Source: Candidatus Methanomethylicia archaeon (GTDB taxonomy: Archaea > Thermoproteota > Methanomethylicia > CALHIW01). From it: a DNA stretch of 5,686 bases. Position 1 is the first letter of the stretch, and each line of letters begins with the position of its first letter. Of this stretch, positions 5,300 to 5,686 are shown in pieces. The notes beneath the pieces are model-generated. The model was not told the origin of the DNA and did not search any database. It saw only the letters and a program-made list of their open reading frames with translations. Position numbers and translations under genes: made by a program. Location: assembly GCA_938030905.1 (NCBI GenBank), contig CALHIW010000101.1:1-5686 (forward strand), in the 5' to 3' direction.

Positions 5300-5452
5300 A
5301 TATGCATTTCCGTTATTCAAGGTTACCTCAATTCCTCCCATGGCTAAAGCTTATGGGTCTCCTTAAGATGGTTTGATGGTTAAGAGCTATCTTGTAAATC
5401 TTAGATACCCATATAAACCAACTCCAGTAAATATTGAGAATGTAGCTAGCAT
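5300..5452 (-). pseudogene. possible NrfD N-terminal fragment upstream of the TnpB relic
   Basis: A minus-strand ATG at 5452 opens MLATFSIFTGVGLYGYLRFTR before a stop, followed in the same frame by LLTIKPS and further stops. A G-x-G-x-Y-x-Y helix followed by a Gly-Leu-x-V-T-like stretch occurs near the N-terminus of many NrfD-family proteins, so this may be the front of the gene whose tail lies at 3826-4252, with the TnpB element between. The match is short and I hold it loosely. A stop codon of another fragment lies 28 bases upstream, consistent with a former operon. Confidence 0.3.
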
Positions 5453-5480
5453 GCTATAAGTCTTCTATTGATTACCTTAT

Positions 5481-5686
5481 TTATGAAGTAATCGTTTCCT
5501 CTAAGGTTTCAGGTTTAGCTTCACTCATAAACCTTTCTCTTTTCCTATTTAGTATTTCATCATGTAGATAAGCTTCTCCTAGAAGTAAAATTTCAATAGT
5601 AATTATTGATGAGGCAACATAATTAACAATACAAAACTGTTAATTGAAAGTATAAAAAGCCTACTCCTTAAGCTAAGAAGAGAAAT
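5481..5686 (-). pseudogene. broken membrane-protein C-terminus at the right edge
   Basis: From the window edge the minus strand reads a hydrophobic ISLLSLRSRLFILSINSFVL and LIMLPHQ up to a stop. A shift of frame continues it as ASSIITIEILLLGEAYLHDE, NRKRERFMSEAKPETLEETI and TS, ending at 5481. The second frame has no start codon before its hydrophobic part (it opens after a stop at 5640), so it is not a separate gene. Together they look like a last membrane helix plus a charged cytoplasmic tail, split by one frameshift. I do not recognise the family. It lies just upstream of the possible NrfD start and probably belonged to the same operon; the rest is outside the window. Confidence 0.4.

Noticed and set aside
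5134..5376. Plus-strand 80-codon open frame
   Set aside because: It lies opposite the N-terminal TnpB motifs (VYRETREKL, AYKQRR), and the translation looks like a shadow.
1..5686. CRISPR array, tRNA or rRNA genes
   Set aside because: No regularly spaced direct repeats, cloverleaf with a T-arm motif, or rRNA-like stretches were seen on either strand.

Overview
The window looks like chromosome of an AT-rich, probably hyperthermophilic crenarchaeon, most likely of the Desulfurococcales/Ignisphaera kind. The main evidence is an Alba chromatin protein that aligns residue for residue with Sulfolobus Alba at its N-terminus, an archaeal Lrp/AsnC-type regulator, BRE/TATA-like promoter elements and GGTG/GGTGA ribosome binding sites. 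The exact genus is inference.

Left part (1-1632): the N-terminus of an Lrp/AsnC regulator runs off the left edge on the minus strand. It is divergent, across an extremely AT-rich 318-base spacer, from a 94-residue protein of unknown function (448-732, +). After a spacer holding a perfect 10-bp inverted repeat comes a compact histone-deacetylase-superfamily protein (898-1632, +) with all zinc and catalytic residues but a shortened loop region.

Middle (1633-3540): about 930 bases hold no intact gene. They carry short open pieces, mainly on the minus strand, that may be an unrecognised dead gene, and one odd spot (2435-2483) combining a perfect Shine-Dalgarno/ATG with a C/D-box-sRNA-like layout. 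Next is a bacterial-type, zinc-lid adenylate kinase (2593-3237, +). It meets the Alba gene (3238-3513, -) tail to tail with the two stop codons directly abutting.

Right part (3541-5686): no intact gene. Conceptual translation of the minus strand shows a graveyard. From right to left it holds a broken membrane-protein tail at the window edge, a possible NrfD N-terminus, a heavily mutated IS605-family OrfB/TnpB, and a clear but frameshifted NrfD/PsrC-type quinone-interacting membrane subunit C-terminus ending at 3826. The simplest reading is a former membrane oxidoreductase operon that was invaded by an IS605-type element and then decayed. The plus-strand open frames in this region are antisense shadows.

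Functionally, the intact genes cover transcription control, adenylate balance and chromatin. The presence of a deacetylase-superfamily enzyme about 1.9 kb from Alba, whose Lys16 is conserved, is suggestive but does not prove a link. I see no complete novel system. The most informative features are the TnpB/NrfD relics, the compact deacetylase and the 2435-2483 site.
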